A stretch of DNA of 64,000 nucleotides from Gautieria morchelliformis. Its lineage: Eukaryota > Basidiomycota > Agaricomycetes > Gomphales > Gomphaceae. Both the position numbers and the translations under genes were made by a program. The DNA is taken from contig WHVA01000149.1 in assembly GCA_015179125.1 (NCBI GenBank), forward strand, positions 62,001 through 126,000, read 5' to 3'. The notes below the pieces were generated by a model. It did no database searches. It was given only the letters and a program-made list of their open reading frames with translations, and was not told where the DNA came from. Below are positions 10,386 through 20,985 of this stretch, one piece after another. The stretch's first letter is position 1; each line of letters begins with the position of its first letter.

Positions 10386-10669
10386 GTTGGTCTTCATCCA
10401 GCTCCACGTCAACTCCTCCATATTCCGAAGACAATCATCTGGATCCATGTCAGAAGGAGAAGTATGGGATGGAATTTCCAGTGTTGGGAGCTCAACATAA
10501 GAAGAGGGGTTGTCTTATGCCATGTGCACGGAAGAGGTTGCAATCTCCGAGTCACTATCTCTGATTCCGAACACACCTATGATGAATGCAAAGCACAGTA
10601 CGACCACCGGTCCTCAAGTGGAGAGATTTTTCTGCTGTAAGGGCAACCCTAGTTGGCTGTGGAGGTCAC
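10386..10669 (-). pseudogene. Gypsy G2 fragment: start of gag and first 34 bp of LTR edge
   Basis: 10386-10635 matches the 5' gag/leader region of the minus-strand G2 element at 18885-19136. It is followed by TGTAAGGGCAACCCT..., the inner edge of the G2 5' LTR (10636-10669). The LTR is then cut off by a G1-type LTR. This is a scrap with no coding potential. Confidence 0.8.
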
Positions 10670-10891
10670 TGTAAATATAGGTATTTACCTCGCGGCAACA
10701 CATAATAGCTGGTAGCTTACATAGCGCCAGTGGGTCCTCGCAGACCCACTGTATAGTTCTTGCATGGGAATCCCCTGGGATTCCCCAGCTTAACTTTACT
10801 TGTAACCCTCACTACGTCATATTAGAATCACCACAGATGGTTGAGTTCTACTGCCTTGTAATAACACAAGTGATAAGCCAACAACCTTACA
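10670..10891 (+). repeat. G1-type LTR, isolated copy
   Basis: Starts TGTAAATA and ends CCTTACA. It shares the block CCAGTGGG...GACCCACTGTATAGTTC with the G1 3' LTR at 3884-4097. The flanks (GTCAC left, CTTTT right) do not form a target duplication, and the sequence on the right is not a continuation of the G2 LTR on the left, so the locus has been rearranged. Confidence 0.75.
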
Positions 10892-11254
10892 CCTTTTTGA
10901 ACTTCCAACGACTGTTTGCCTAGCAAACAGTTGAAGAGTGGTTCCTGCAGCATCTTAGTGTAAGCACATCTCTTAGCTGAATTTTTTGCATGAAAAATGG
11001 CAGGTGTTATGGGCTTGGAAAAGGAGTAGAACAAGCTGTTTATGATGAAGTATTTGGGTCAATTCTGCTCAAGTCTGCTGTATGGGTTCAGGCCAGAAGT
11101 TATTGGACGATCACACTCCCAACTATACATACACCTAACCCAGTCCTAGAAGCTGAGATGAAATCATGGGGTTCATTATGCATGTCGCATATTACACCCT
11201 TTGGCATGCTACCATGGCTGGTTGTCATGACGTATTTACTTCTTATACCCAGTA
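10892..11254. other. Stretch with no recognised gene
   Basis: I see no domain or conserved coding signal here. Short open frames occur on both strands, but none resembles a known protein or a retroelement part. It lies between a G1-type LTR and a copy of the local repeat. Confidence 0.5.
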
Positions 11255-11540
11255 GCTCTGTCCTCCCTTTCAGCACCACACCTCTATGTTCGCTCCAATC
11301 GTCCTTCGCTGAGCTTGCCGAATGATTATTGGCTACTTGTGTCATTTGCCATAGCCATGCCATCAAAACACGATCGATATCCTTTGACCGGCTTAATGGT
11401 TCATCACTGGCCCTATCACCTTCTTGGCTCAACCGCCTTTTGGATGTTCCTATGGCCAGATTGTCACGACTCATGTATTTCTTGTACCCAGCTATCCTGT
11501 TTGCTATTTCACCACTCCTCCTCCATGGTCGCTCACCTTC
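11255..11540 (+). repeat. Locally repeated sequence, copy C (shows the empty copia C1 site)
   Basis: Copy C is continuous where copy A is split by copia C1: CACGATC is followed directly by GATATCCTTTGACC. It also contains the junction at which the G1 element sits in copy A (CTCTGTCCTCCCTTTCAG). It thus serves as an uninterrupted paralogue for both insertions. Confidence 0.85.
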
Positions 11541-11812
11541 TGTAAAGATGTGGATCTAAGCCTTTGTATCACATAATGTTCAATGCGAGCCACTCATTTG
11601 CGAGTGACGCCGCCGTAGCGGGCCAGCCATCGCATGATCTCGGTGAGCGGGATGTCTGTGCCAGCCTGGCCTCTCATGGGATATGGACCCATGATGGACA
11701 GCCACAGGCTGGTGCTCTGAGGCGTCAGGCATTCCCTGGCATCAACGAAGCTCAACCATTGGTCCATCAAGCCGAACAAGTTGAAGAGCCTCGACTTGAG
11801 AGGTGATGCTAC
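11541..11812 (-). pseudogene. Internally deleted G1 remnant: LTR end plus ORF2 fragment
   Basis: 11541-11572 is the reverse complement of the G1 LTR 3' end (TGTAAAGATGT). It is joined directly to a minus-strand piece of the G1 ORF2 (11573-11807), whose translation contains LSFVDARECLTPQSTSLW and WLARYGGVTR, matching the ORF2 at about 3280-3450. Everything between was deleted. The fragment ends at the G2 LTR. Confidence 0.82.
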
Positions 11813-12302
11813 TGTAAGGGCAACCCTGGCTGGTTGTGGAGATCACACTACCACACAACTGACAAGGGGAAATCCAAAGTATGTATAAATGAACAGAGTA
11901 TACAAGAGAGGGGATTCTCACCTGACAAGGGGAAATCCAAAGAGAAAAGTCTAAGGACCCCCAATGTCAGCGAGCCCGTATTATACTACGCTGCGCAGCC
12001 AGGGACAACACTTGGCACCCACCATCAACCCTGCATCCTCCTGATCTCCCTGACCCTTGATCGACCCTTGATGCCACCTATTATGCGAGTCGCTTGATTT
12101 CCGACACTGTTCCGAGAGTGGAAGTTGGAAATTGGAGTGGAACTGGCAAGGCGAACAGAACTGGTGGAAGTTCTCCCAGAAGCGGAATCATTTCCGGAAG
12201 CGGAGGCGGAGATGGAATCGGAACTGGAAGCGGAGTCGGAAATGGAGTCGGAACTGGGTGTGGTGTCGGAACTGGAAATGGAAAACAGGGTGTCCCCTGA
12301 CA
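11813..12302 (-). repeat. 3' LTR of gypsy G2 (minus strand)
   Basis: 490 bp. Read on the minus strand it starts TGTCAGGGGACACC and ends CCCTTACA. It is very rich in TTCCGA/GGAA-type motifs at its 5' (U3) end. It corresponds to 62499-62987 of the plus-strand copy. Confidence 0.93.
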
Positions 12303-12316
12303 TCACCCCCCCTCTA
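12303..12316 (-). other. Polypurine tract of gypsy G2
   Basis: On the minus strand CTAGAGGGGGGGTGA directly precedes the 3' LTR; the same tract precedes the LTR of the plus-strand copy at 62484-62498. Confidence 0.75.
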
Positions 12317-13634
12317 GCGTGCTGCATCCTCGAAGCACGGGACACGAGGGATTGAAATGCCAGCGAGCGGATTCAGCGAGGGGCACCGGGGTGTGTCCTA
12401 TAGAACTCACGGAGTTTGTCTGGAGCGGAAACATCTTGCTCCGGGACCCATGAATTCTCCTCATACCCATACCCTTCCCATTTCACGAGGAATTGGAGTC
12501 GTCCTCGCACAAACCGGCTGTCCAGGATCCGTTCCACCACATAGTGCTCTTCCCCATCTACAATTTCCGGCGGAGGTGGCGGATGAGCCTTCCGACCTGG
12601 AATTGGGTCCTCAAGCGTAGGGAGTAACTTCACCACGTTGAAGACGGGGTGGAGGCGGGACATGGACATCCGAAGTCGGAGGCGGTATGCATTCCGTCCA
12701 ACCCTCCGCATCACTGTGAAGGGCCCAAGGTAGCGGTGGGCAAGCTTCTGCGAAGGGCGTGTGGTGCGGATGTCACTTGCATCTAGATACACCTTGTCTC
12801 CAACTTGGTACTCCGGGGCAGGAACCTGGCGTTGGTTGTAGTACCTTGCCATGTCATCCTTGGCCTTCGCAAGGGCCGACTTGGCTTCTGAAAGGGTGGA
12901 GTCCATGTGGTCTCAGAACTCATTGACCGTCTCGAGTCGGGACTCAGCCTGGCGTGGTTCGAAGCCCATCCACGGGTGTCGTCCGGAGTCAAGCATGAAG
13001 GGAGTCTGTTGTGTGGCGGAATGCACATGGTTGTTGTATTGGAATTCCGCCAGTGGAAGTAACTCATCCCAGTCATCCTGCCTCTCATTGACAAAGAGGT
13101 GGAGATATTGCTCCAACTCCTGATTGACCCGTTCCGTCTGTCCGTCACCCTGCGGATGGTACGCTGTGGTGGTAGCCAGCTTTATGCCGAGCAGGCGGTA
13201 GAGCTCCCGAGTCAGTTCCGCGACAAACTGTGGACCTCGGTCGGAAACAACTTGCTTCGGGAGCCCATGCAACTTCCAGACATGTGCAAGGAACAGGCAG
13301 GCCGCTCCGAGGGCTGTGATCGTCGTGTGCATCGGAATGAAGTGGGACACCTTGCCTACCGAATCCACGACGTTCATGATCACGTCGTAGCCATGAGACT
13401 CTGGGAGTTCAACGATGAAGTCGACACTGATGGTGTCCCAGCGGCATTCGGGAATCGGGAGCGGAACAAGTTCTCCGACGGGCAGATGTCGTTGCACTTT
13501 GGTTCGGAGACAAAGGTCACATGTCTTCATGTACTGTCCAATGTAGCGGGACATCTGAGGCCACCAGTAATTCCAAGCCACTAACTCCAGCGTCTTCCAC
13601 CTGCCAGCATGCCCAGCGACCCGTGTGTCATGGT
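12317..13634 (-). pseudogene. Gypsy G2 integrase with C-terminal chromodomain
   Basis: Read on the minus strand: H2C2 zinc region (HAGRWKTLELV, WWPQMSRYI, CDLCLRTK), the rve core with VDFIVELP, VSDRGPQF and GDGQTERVNQ (D, D, E present), the GPY/F-type region (LGPFTVMRRVGRNAYRL) and a chromodomain (EHYVVERILDSR, LVKWEGYGYEENSWVPE). One in-frame TGA at 12913-12915 stands where the plus-strand copy has an Arg codon (CGG). The N-terminal end is cut from RNase H by the solo LTR at 13640-14137. Chromodomains in this position are known to guide chromoviral integration to modified chromatin. Confidence 0.93.
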
Positions 13635-13639
13635 GCTGG

Positions 13640-14137
13640 TGTTGGGTGCATTTATGCTCCTGCACCAAAATCAAGCATAATATATTCGATTTGCTGTATG
13701 GTGTTTCAATCTCTTCTCACATTGTTCTTGTACCATGCACCCATTTCTCTGATTATTTTCGAAATTTTCCAGTCACTCCTTACCTCTCCATTTCATCTTG
13801 TTATTTCTATTTTCACAAGCGGCTGCACCCAGCGGAGTCTGAAATGACTTCGACGCGCGAGCTCTTGGGCGCTAAAGGGCCGGGTAGTAGTACATGCACA
13901 GTGAGACAGATTTCCCCCTCTCTCAGTGACAACTAAATTCACTGAGAGAGGCAAGTAAATTAGTCTAGTGTTCTTTCAATTTATTGACCTAGAAATCCTC
14001 TGTAGTGAATTAATTTCTAGGTAGTGTATAATATACTTACAGTGACAACTAAATTCACTGAGAGAGTGAATTAATTTCTAGTCTATTCTTTTGAGCAAGC
14101 AGTCCATACCTACTGCCTATAATTCCTGTCCTCTACA
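13640..14137 (+). repeat. Solo LTR, copia family C2, inside gypsy G2
   Basis: 498 bp, TGTTGGGT to CCTCTACA, with a perfect GCTGG duplication (13635-13639, 14138-14142). About 80% identical to the C1 LTR by eye and nearly identical to the solo LTRs at 35126 and 60788. It contains the hairpin CTCTCTCAGTGA / TCACTGAGAGAG at 13917-13950. Confidence 0.96.
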
Positions 14138-15932
14138 GCTGGGACACGATGCAGCGGCGGAGGTCTGCCCCACCTGGAACATAGACCTTGCCTCTGAAGT
14201 GGAGCATTCCATCACGTTCCGACCATTCCGCTGCCCATACAGACCGTGAATGCCCTTTCCGAAGTTCCTCCACCACCTTCACCACCGACTCCTCCTTCTC
14301 TCCATTCCGGTACTGCCTCCGGATGTCCTGGAGCATTTCAGCTTCCGCCCCAACTGCAGTCACTCCCTCTAGGGCATGGATTGCAAAGAGACTAGGGCGG
14401 AGCAGTGTCATATCCGTGTTGTCTCCACTTCCGCTTCCATGATCCGCACGGCGGGATAGGGCATCGGGCTTGCCCATGGTGCGGCCGGGGCGGTGGTGGA
14501 GCATGAAGTCAAACCGGGACAGGTGTAGGGACCACCGTGCTTGTCGTCGGTTCAACTTCTTAGATGTGCGGAAATACTCGAGGTTCTTGTGGTCTGTCCA
14601 GATCTCAAACGGGCATAGAGCACCCTCGAGGAAGTGTCGCCACTCCTCCAGCGCTCGGATGATTGCCAGCATCTCCTTGTCATGGATCTCATAGTTCCGC
14701 TCAACCGGACTAAGGCTTTTAGAGAAGAAGGCAATCGGATGCCATCCCCCATCATCTTCCGATGACTGTTGTGACAAGACCGCTCCGGTAGCTGTGTCGG
14801 AAGAATCCACCTCAACTCGATAAGGGCGAGAGTCATCGGGAAAGGTCAGGACTGGGGCGGAAGTGATCAGCTCTTTGAGTTTGTCAAAGGAGGCCTGTTC
14901 TGGCTCTCCCCACTGCCATCCAACCTCCTTCTTGGTGAGGTCGAAGAGGGCACGAGCGTGGCAGGAGAAGTCCTTGATGAACCGCTGGTAGAAATTGACA
15001 AACCCAATGAAGGACTGGACCTCTTTCTTGTTCCACGGCACAGGCCAATCCGATACACCAGAAACTTTGACTGGGTCCATTTCCACCTTTCCTTCCGACA
15101 CAATCACCCCAAGATACTCTATCCGTGTCCGCTCAAATTCGCACTTTTCCAGCTTGAGACACAGGTTGTATTCCCAGAGCCGTTCCAGCACTCTCCGCAC
15201 GACTTCCCGATGTTCCGACATTGTTTTTGTGTAGATGAGGATGTCATCGAGGTAGACGCAGACAACCCCTTCTGCTATCATGTCACGGAAAATGTCATTC
15301 ATCATCATCTGGAATGTGGCGGGACTGTTGGTGAGGCTGAAGAACATGACCTGTGGCTCAAAGAGTCCTCGGTTGGTGTGGAATGCGGCCTTCCACTCGT
15401 CTCCCTCCCGGATCCGAACATTATTGAAGCCCCAGCGGACATCCAGCTTAGTGAAGTACCTTGCCCCGCGGAGTTGTGTGATTAGTTCAGAAATGAGTGG
15501 AATGGGGTACCGGTTCTTGATCGTGATCGCATTCAAGGCCCGGTAATCCTGCACAAGTCTGAGCGAGCCGTCCTTCTTCTTGATGAAGAACACCGGAGAT
15601 GCCATGGGTGACTTGGAGGGTCGGATCCTCCCTGTTCGGAGGTTTTCCACAAGGAATGCATCGAGCTCTACCTGCTCCTTGGGTGACAGCGGGTAGACCT
15701 TGCAGTTGGTGGGCCTTGACCCAGGCTCCAACTCGATGGCGTGGTCCCACAGCTTCCGTGGAGGCAGGGCATCAAACGAATCCTTGGAAAAGACGTCCTC
15801 GAACTCCCGCAGGTACTCCGGAATTTCCGCCTCCACTCTATCATGCTTCTTGGAGGCTTCAGCAAGGCGTTGCAAAATATTTCCGGTGGCGCGGATGTGT
15901 TCCGCTTCCGGTGGAAGGTTTACGTACAGCAA
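14138..15932 (-). pseudogene. Gypsy G2 reverse transcriptase and RNase H
   Basis: A long open frame on the minus strand. RT motifs: PSKSPMASPVFF, KKDGSLRLVQDYR, LDVRWGFNNVRI, and the catalytic box VYLDDILI. RNase H (RT_RNaseH type): [39 protein letters not shown]. It then leads into the linker GKVYVPGG, where the solo copia LTR interrupts. It is fused upstream to the protease in the intact layout, as in the plus-strand copy, but a deletion/frame change near 15960 separates the two here. Confidence 0.93.
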
Positions 15933-16477
15933 GCGCTCCCCTTCTGCCAGAGTGTCTTCCGGGCCAAGTTGGAATCGGAAGTGGGACCCGGTTCAAATTC
16001 CGCTTCCGAGTCTTCTTCTGCAAGCAGTGGATGGGGGCCAGAACGACATGTCTGTATGAGCCGTTCGGTCTTCTGCTGCTCCTGGCGCTCCTTCGGCACT
16101 TCCGACCGGCACATGTGACACTTGGCTGGGCATCGACTCATCATTACCTTCCGAGTCTGCCAATTGATCTCCGGGTTGTGCTCCTGAAGCCAGGTAAATC
16201 CGAGGATGACGTCTTGCTTCCCCAGGCTGGTGACTGCAAAGGAAGTACGTTCTGAGTGTCCATTGTAGCGGAGAATAGTGTCTACTATCTCCGTGATGGA
16301 CCCTGCCTCATTGGGGCTTCCATCCACATTGAACACCAGGATTGCACGTTGCAACTTCCGCGTGGTCAGTCGGTTCCGTTCCACATAGTCCCGGTCTATA
16401 AACTGACCAGTGGCCCCGCAATCGACAAGGGCGGGTCCGGATTTGACTTCCACCATATCTGTCATCTGGATCTCCAC
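15920..16477 (-). pseudogene. Gypsy G2 aspartic protease
   Basis: Retroviral-type protease with the active site VDCGATG (Cys for the usual Ser/Thr), then LGKQDVILGFTWL, the conserved ILG-like motif of gypsy proteases. A downstream CPAKCHMC cluster and acidic linker follow. Compared with the plus-strand copy, a stretch coding for about ten residues (the DSDSVSDV-type repeat) is missing and the frame shifts, so it no longer joins the RT frame. Confidence 0.88.
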
Positions 16478-16653
16478 CTTAATGACTAGTGACTTGGGGC
16501 CAGGGGTGGCAGCAACAACATAGCGCTTCGGGAGGCGTCTCTTCCAAGGGCGGATGCGGGATGGATGGGGTGTCAGATTTGGTTTTTGTGTGACTTTATC
16601 CGCTGAGTCTGTATGAAGTGAGGGGAGTGGGGGCTTTTCATTCTCTACTTCAA

Positions 16654-17726
16654 TGTTGTGATAAACGCAATTATCTTACTCAAATCATTTATATAAAAAG
16701 AAACTAATAAAAAAAGAAGAGAAAATCAAAACAAAAAAAAATCAAAAGAAACACAAACTACATTCACGATAGACGTCGGCGCAAACGACGATCACACGAA
16801 TCTTACGACACGCTATATTACCCATAGATCGGGTAGTATACAGGAGTTCGAGCGTCGGCCACGTGCGGTCAATCAGGGACGGCGCGCCTATCGGGTGATG
16901 GTATCAGCCATGACGTCGACAGGCGCCAGGCCATAGGTACCGAGGGGTACGGGCACCAAACGCCGCAGAGAATAGTAGACTGCGCAGGGGTACAGGGTGT
17001 TGTGGAGTGACCTGAGAAAGTCATCTGCAACACATATACTCAATCAGCTGCCACACAAGAGAGGCACAGAGACAGCGGCCCCATCTCCAAGCCTAGCATT
17101 TATGCTAGGCAGGGCAAATATAGTATCATTCTCTATTCTAGCTCCATGACACGTCTCACTGGCTATTATCTCAGTATTATGTTGACAGGGGCTTTGTATA
17201 CTAGGTATAGACCCTTGCTCCAAAGCCCAGAGAATCCTAACATCATCCCCATCACCCCATGACATTATGACTATTAATTAGTCACTCCCTAGTTACAAAC
17301 AGCCTTCCCGACCCATTTATCTAGTATCTTGAGTACTAGTACTTACTACTAAAATAGTATAAATAGCTAGCACGAATGTATGAACAAAATTATCCAGAAT
17401 CAATTTTTTCTGCCTCCTGAAATTGCTGTAATCTTGTTTGATAGTTACAGAGCTCAGTTCTTAACAGTTTATTCTAAATCTTCGTTGAGAGTCTACTATC
17501 ACTGTTTACTCTATACTACCTTAAAAGCGAACGCTTTTGATTTGACTATCCCTTGGATCGACACTGTTCTTCTGACGACACGGTCACGTGACCCTCATTC
17601 ATCAGTGTTGTACGCACCCCGAAGAGCTTAGTCAGCACACAGAGGGGAGGCGAATATAGTGGTTTCAACCACTAAGCAACAGATTTCATTTGATAAAAAG
17701 GCACTAATTAACATTTTAATCTAAAA
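16654..17726. mobile_element. 1073-bp insertion with TTCAA target duplication, unclassified
   Basis: Comparison with the plus-strand G2 copy near 58130 shows an extra segment bounded by TTCAA on both sides (16649-16653, 17727-17731). One end reads TGTTGTGATAAACG, the other TCTAAAA. It has an A-rich tract near 16715-16750, a TATA-like TATAAATAG near 17358, and no ORF longer than about 83 codons with any similarity. The 5-bp duplication fits an LTR-type integrase, so it may be a solo LTR of an unknown family or a small non-autonomous element. The ends do not form a clean TG...CA pair. Confidence 0.7.
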
Positions 17727-17731
17727 TTCAA

Positions 17732-19136
17732 GACAGGAAAACCGGTTATGTACAGGCAGCAGGGGCACACATCTCACCCGCTGCGCGTCACAAAATCCGA
17801 CGCATCTTCCACTTCTGATGCACCATGTTCCACATTTTCGGAAATTCCTTCCACAGTGGGCACTCCGCTTATGTCTGCAAGTACGAGGAACTCTGGAAGG
17901 AGCTCAAGTTTCTCCTCTGTGGTCATAAGCCGGATGTCAAAGGCTTGGGGGCACTCGCGGGCATAGTGGCCTGGTTGTTGGCATCGGAAGCAGGTGATGG
18001 TTCTGTGGCCTTTTCGGCGCATGCGGTCAACATCCATCGGGTCAGGGCCACTCTTCGAGGGAGGGGGGCTAAGGTTCCTAATAGGAGCAGGCGGAACAAC
18101 CATCGGAAATATTTTCCGTGTGGGAATGAATGCACTTCCGGGTTTTGGCACGGGTGGAGTAGGACGAGCGGAACTGCGTGTCATGTTCCGGTTTGTCTCC
18201 ACAAAGGCCTCATTTGCTTCCCTGTTTTGGGACACCCTCCGCGCAGCTTGGTACCACCCTTCCGGGTCATTGAAATCCAGAGCTCCATCCCCAAGCAGCG
18301 CAACTTGGTTTTGGAGTGTCGGATCAAGCCCTCGTCGGAATTTGATGACGATCGTCTTGTCGTCATCATACTCCGCAAGGTCGATGAGCTCCTGGAAGCA
18401 GTCAATTTAGTCATCGACCGGATCCTTGGCCTGGTACCAGCTGGTCCCCTCGAGCTTCGTAAGGGCTGTGAGCTGCTCATTTTTCGGGCAGAACTGGTCG
18501 GAAAATGTTTTCTCGAAGGCGTCCCAGTCCCGGAAGTAGTTCCCCTTGCCCTTTGCTTCATGTCGGATCACCTTGTTTGCAAAATGGGCTGCGCGATCCG
18601 ACTTGAAAAAGGACAATGCCCAGTGAATCCGAGCCTGGTCATTCGGAAAGAGGTCTCCGACAATTGCGAAGTAGATGCTGCATGTGTTGAAGAATGCACG
18701 TCCCTTCTCCCGATCTCCGTCAAAGTCCGCCGGAGTTGTGGGTTTGACCTTTGCCAACTTTGCAGACATCCTCTCTTCCACCAGTTCTGCTTTTCAGAAA
18801 TTTGGCTCATCCAGCATTGCATTTCCACCACCTTGTGGAATATCTAACTTAGCCAAAATCGTTTGTAAGGCTGTTTCAATCGCGTCGGTCTTCATCCGGT
18901 TCCGCGTCAATTCCTCCTCCATATTCCGAAGGCAATCATCCAGATCCATGTCAGAAGGGGAAATATGGGACGGGATTTCCGGGGTTGGGAGCTTGACGTA
19001 AGAAGAGGGGCTGTCGTATACCATGTGCGCGGAAGAGGTTGCGATCTCCGAGTCGCTGTCTCCGATTCCGAACGCACCTATGGCGAATGCAACGCGCAGT
19101 ACGACCGCCCGTCCTCTAGGGGAGAGACTTTTCTGC
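17732..19136 (-). pseudogene. Gypsy G2 gag with CCHC knuckle, broken
   Basis: On the minus strand the gag starts near 19022 (MVYDSPSSYVKLPTPEIP) with an N-terminal helix region (RNMEEELTRNRMKTDAIETALQ split by small gaps), then the Retrotrans_gag core (FFNTCSIYFAIVGDL, WALSFFKSDRA, FEKTFSDQFCP, PVDD). Stops occur near 18791 and 18407. The C-terminal part (17774-18235) carries an intact knuckle CFRCQQPGHYAREC. The 1073-bp insertion separates this from the protease. The plus-strand copy (56915-58090) is the better preserved gag. Confidence 0.88.
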
Positions 19137-19626
19137 TGTAAGGGAAACCCTGGCTGGTTGTGGAGATCACACTACCACACAACTGACAAGGGGAAATCCA
19201 AAGTATGTATAAATGAACAGAGTATACAAGAGAGGGGATTCTCACCTGACAAGGGGAAATCCAAAGAGAAAAGTCTAAGGACCCCCAATGTCAGCGAGCC
19301 CGTATTATACTACGCTGCGCAGCCAGGGACAACACTTGGCACCTGCCATCAACCCTGCATCCTCCTGATCTCCCTGACCCTTGATCGACCCTTGATGCCA
19401 CCTATTATGCGAGTCGCTTGATTTCCGACACTGTTCCGAGAGTGGAAGTTGGAAATTGGAGTGGAACTGGCAAGGTGAACAGAACTGGTGGAAGTTCTCC
19501 CAGAAGCGGAATCATTTCCGGAAGCGGAGGCGGAGATGGAATCGGAACTGGAAGCGGAGTCGGAAATGGAGTCGGAACTGGGTGTGGTGTCGGAACTGGA
19601 AATGGAAAACAGGGTGTCCCCTGACA
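19137..19626 (-). repeat. 5' LTR of gypsy G2 (minus strand)
   Basis: 490 bp, a direct repeat of 11813-12302. Frames inside it, such as glycine/serine-rich ones, arise from the GGAA-type simple repeats and are not genes. Confidence 0.93.
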
Positions 19627-20985
19627 GTTACTGTCGAATGCAATATTGCGTTCGTCTGTCACTCGTTGTTTCCCCGGCCAATAAACTCGGTGAGCTTGAC
19701 TTTGCCTGCTATATCCAACCCAGCGTCCTTCGTCCACCTTCGCGTCTAGTTTCCCGCGATCCTCCTTCAATACCCAGACCTTGGGGCCCCATTCCGGTAA
19801 GTTTGACAAATCTGGTTTTTTGTTGAACATGAGCTCATAGGGGGTTTTCCCATCCAATTGGTAAGTGGATGTGCGGTTTTTGAGCCAAACCGCGTGCTGA
19901 ATTGATTCTGGCCATAGGAACTTGGGTAGATCGGCTGCATAGTGCATAGCGCGTGCATGCTCTATCAATGTGCGGTTCAGGCGTTCCGCTACGCCGTTCT
20001 GTTCGGGCGTATCATGAACGGTAAGGCTTCGGATTATACCTTTCGACTTCAAATGCTGATCGAACTCCTTAGATAGATATTCTCCCCCTCGATCGCTTTG
20101 AAGTCATTTGACTTTCCCGCCATGCTGTGTCTCTATCCAAGCCTCATACTGCTTGTAGCAAGTAAGTACTTCACTTTTCATTGGTTCGACACGTGACCAG
20201 CGAGTGAAATCGTCAGTAAAACTGACAAAGTATTCCCTCCCATCGTAGCTCTGAGGGGTGGTAGGTCCCCATACATCGCTGTGTATTTTTTCGCCGAGCT
20301 TTGTAGCTTGTGGCCCTATCCTTTCCCTAGGGATGGGCTTGCGCGTCATTTTCCCTTGTGCACAGGACGTGCAGAACATAGGTATTCTCTTCTTGTCTAC
20401 TTCAATGCCGGTGATAACGCCTTTAACTACAAGGCTTTTTATGGCGCGTGGGGAGATGTGACCCATCCGGCGGTGGAGTTCGTCGATGGTGAGGATTTTC
20501 TGCATGGCGTTGGCCGATTCTGTAGGTGGTGCGTGTTCCACCTTGTACAGTCCATCTCTGAGCGGTATCTTGCCCACAGTCGTGCCTTTCGCATCTCGGA
20601 TCGTGCAATGCTGATCGCGTAGCAATACGGCGAATCCAGCTTTATCACATCGCACTAGCGATATCAATGTGAATGCCAAGTCCTGGCAATAAAGTACATC
20701 CTTCAGCGTTATGTGAGTCGTTGTTTTCCCATTCGGGATGACAACACGCATGTCTCCAATGCCGGTCGTGGTGAAGATCGTCTGTTTGGCTGCGGCAATT
20801 CTATGGGGTGGGATTTCTTTGAAGGTAGTGAACCGATGGCGATCCGGGGACATGTGAGTCGAGGCTCCCGAGTCGTAGACGTCGACTTCGGTTCCTTTGT
20901 GCTTGCTACTCTCCCAAGAGAGTATGTGACCGGTGAATGTGGTGGTGAAGGCCCACTGTGTGGGAACCGTTGCTAATGAAAAGCC
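19627..20985 (-). pseudogene. Copia C3 remnant: protease to integrase, minus strand
   Basis: Read on the minus strand from about 20985: the protease active site YDSGASTHMSPDRH (intact DSG), FTLISLVRCDKAGF, GAG pre-integrase (GLYKVEHAP, LHRRMGHIS, FCTSCAQGK) and integrase core (DVWGPTTP, FTDDFTRWS, SDRGGEY, EQNGVAERLNR). One in-frame TGA at about 20104-20106 replaces an expected Arg codon before LQSDRGGEY. The gene is cut at 19626 by the G2 LTR, and the RT half is not found on the other side of G2. No LTR of this element is visible. Confidence 0.9.

Larger units (their letters stand above)
11813..19626 (-). mobile_element. Gypsy element G2, complete with two LTRs (7814 bp including insertions)
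   Basis: Two 490-bp LTRs (11813-12302 and 19137-19626) differ at about four positions. The internal order, read on the minus strand, is gag, CCHC knuckle, aspartic protease, RT, RNase H, integrase, chromodomain: a chromovirus-type Ty3/gypsy element. It contains two later insertions, a solo copia LTR (13640-14137) and a 1073-bp segment (16654-17726), each with a perfect 5-bp duplication. The outer flanks are GCTAC and GTTAC, one mismatch, and they belong to two unrelated sequences, so the element may be a recombinant. Several nonsense and frameshift changes inactivate it. Confidence 0.93.

Noticed and set aside
12094..12355. Gly/Ser- or Glu-rich open frames in the G2 LTRs (also 19418-19826, 62446-62776)
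   Set aside because: They come from the GGAA/GCGGAA simple repeats of the LTR and appear in all frames of each copy.
14958..16255. Plus-strand ORFs opposite the G2 protease and RT
   Set aside because: Shadow frames of the minus-strand pol gene.
17825..18847. Long plus-strand ORF of 340 codons (and the 388-codon one at 57017-58183 on the minus strand)
   Set aside because: Antisense shadow of the G2 gag. Both copies show it because the gag is conserved, and there is no domain in it.
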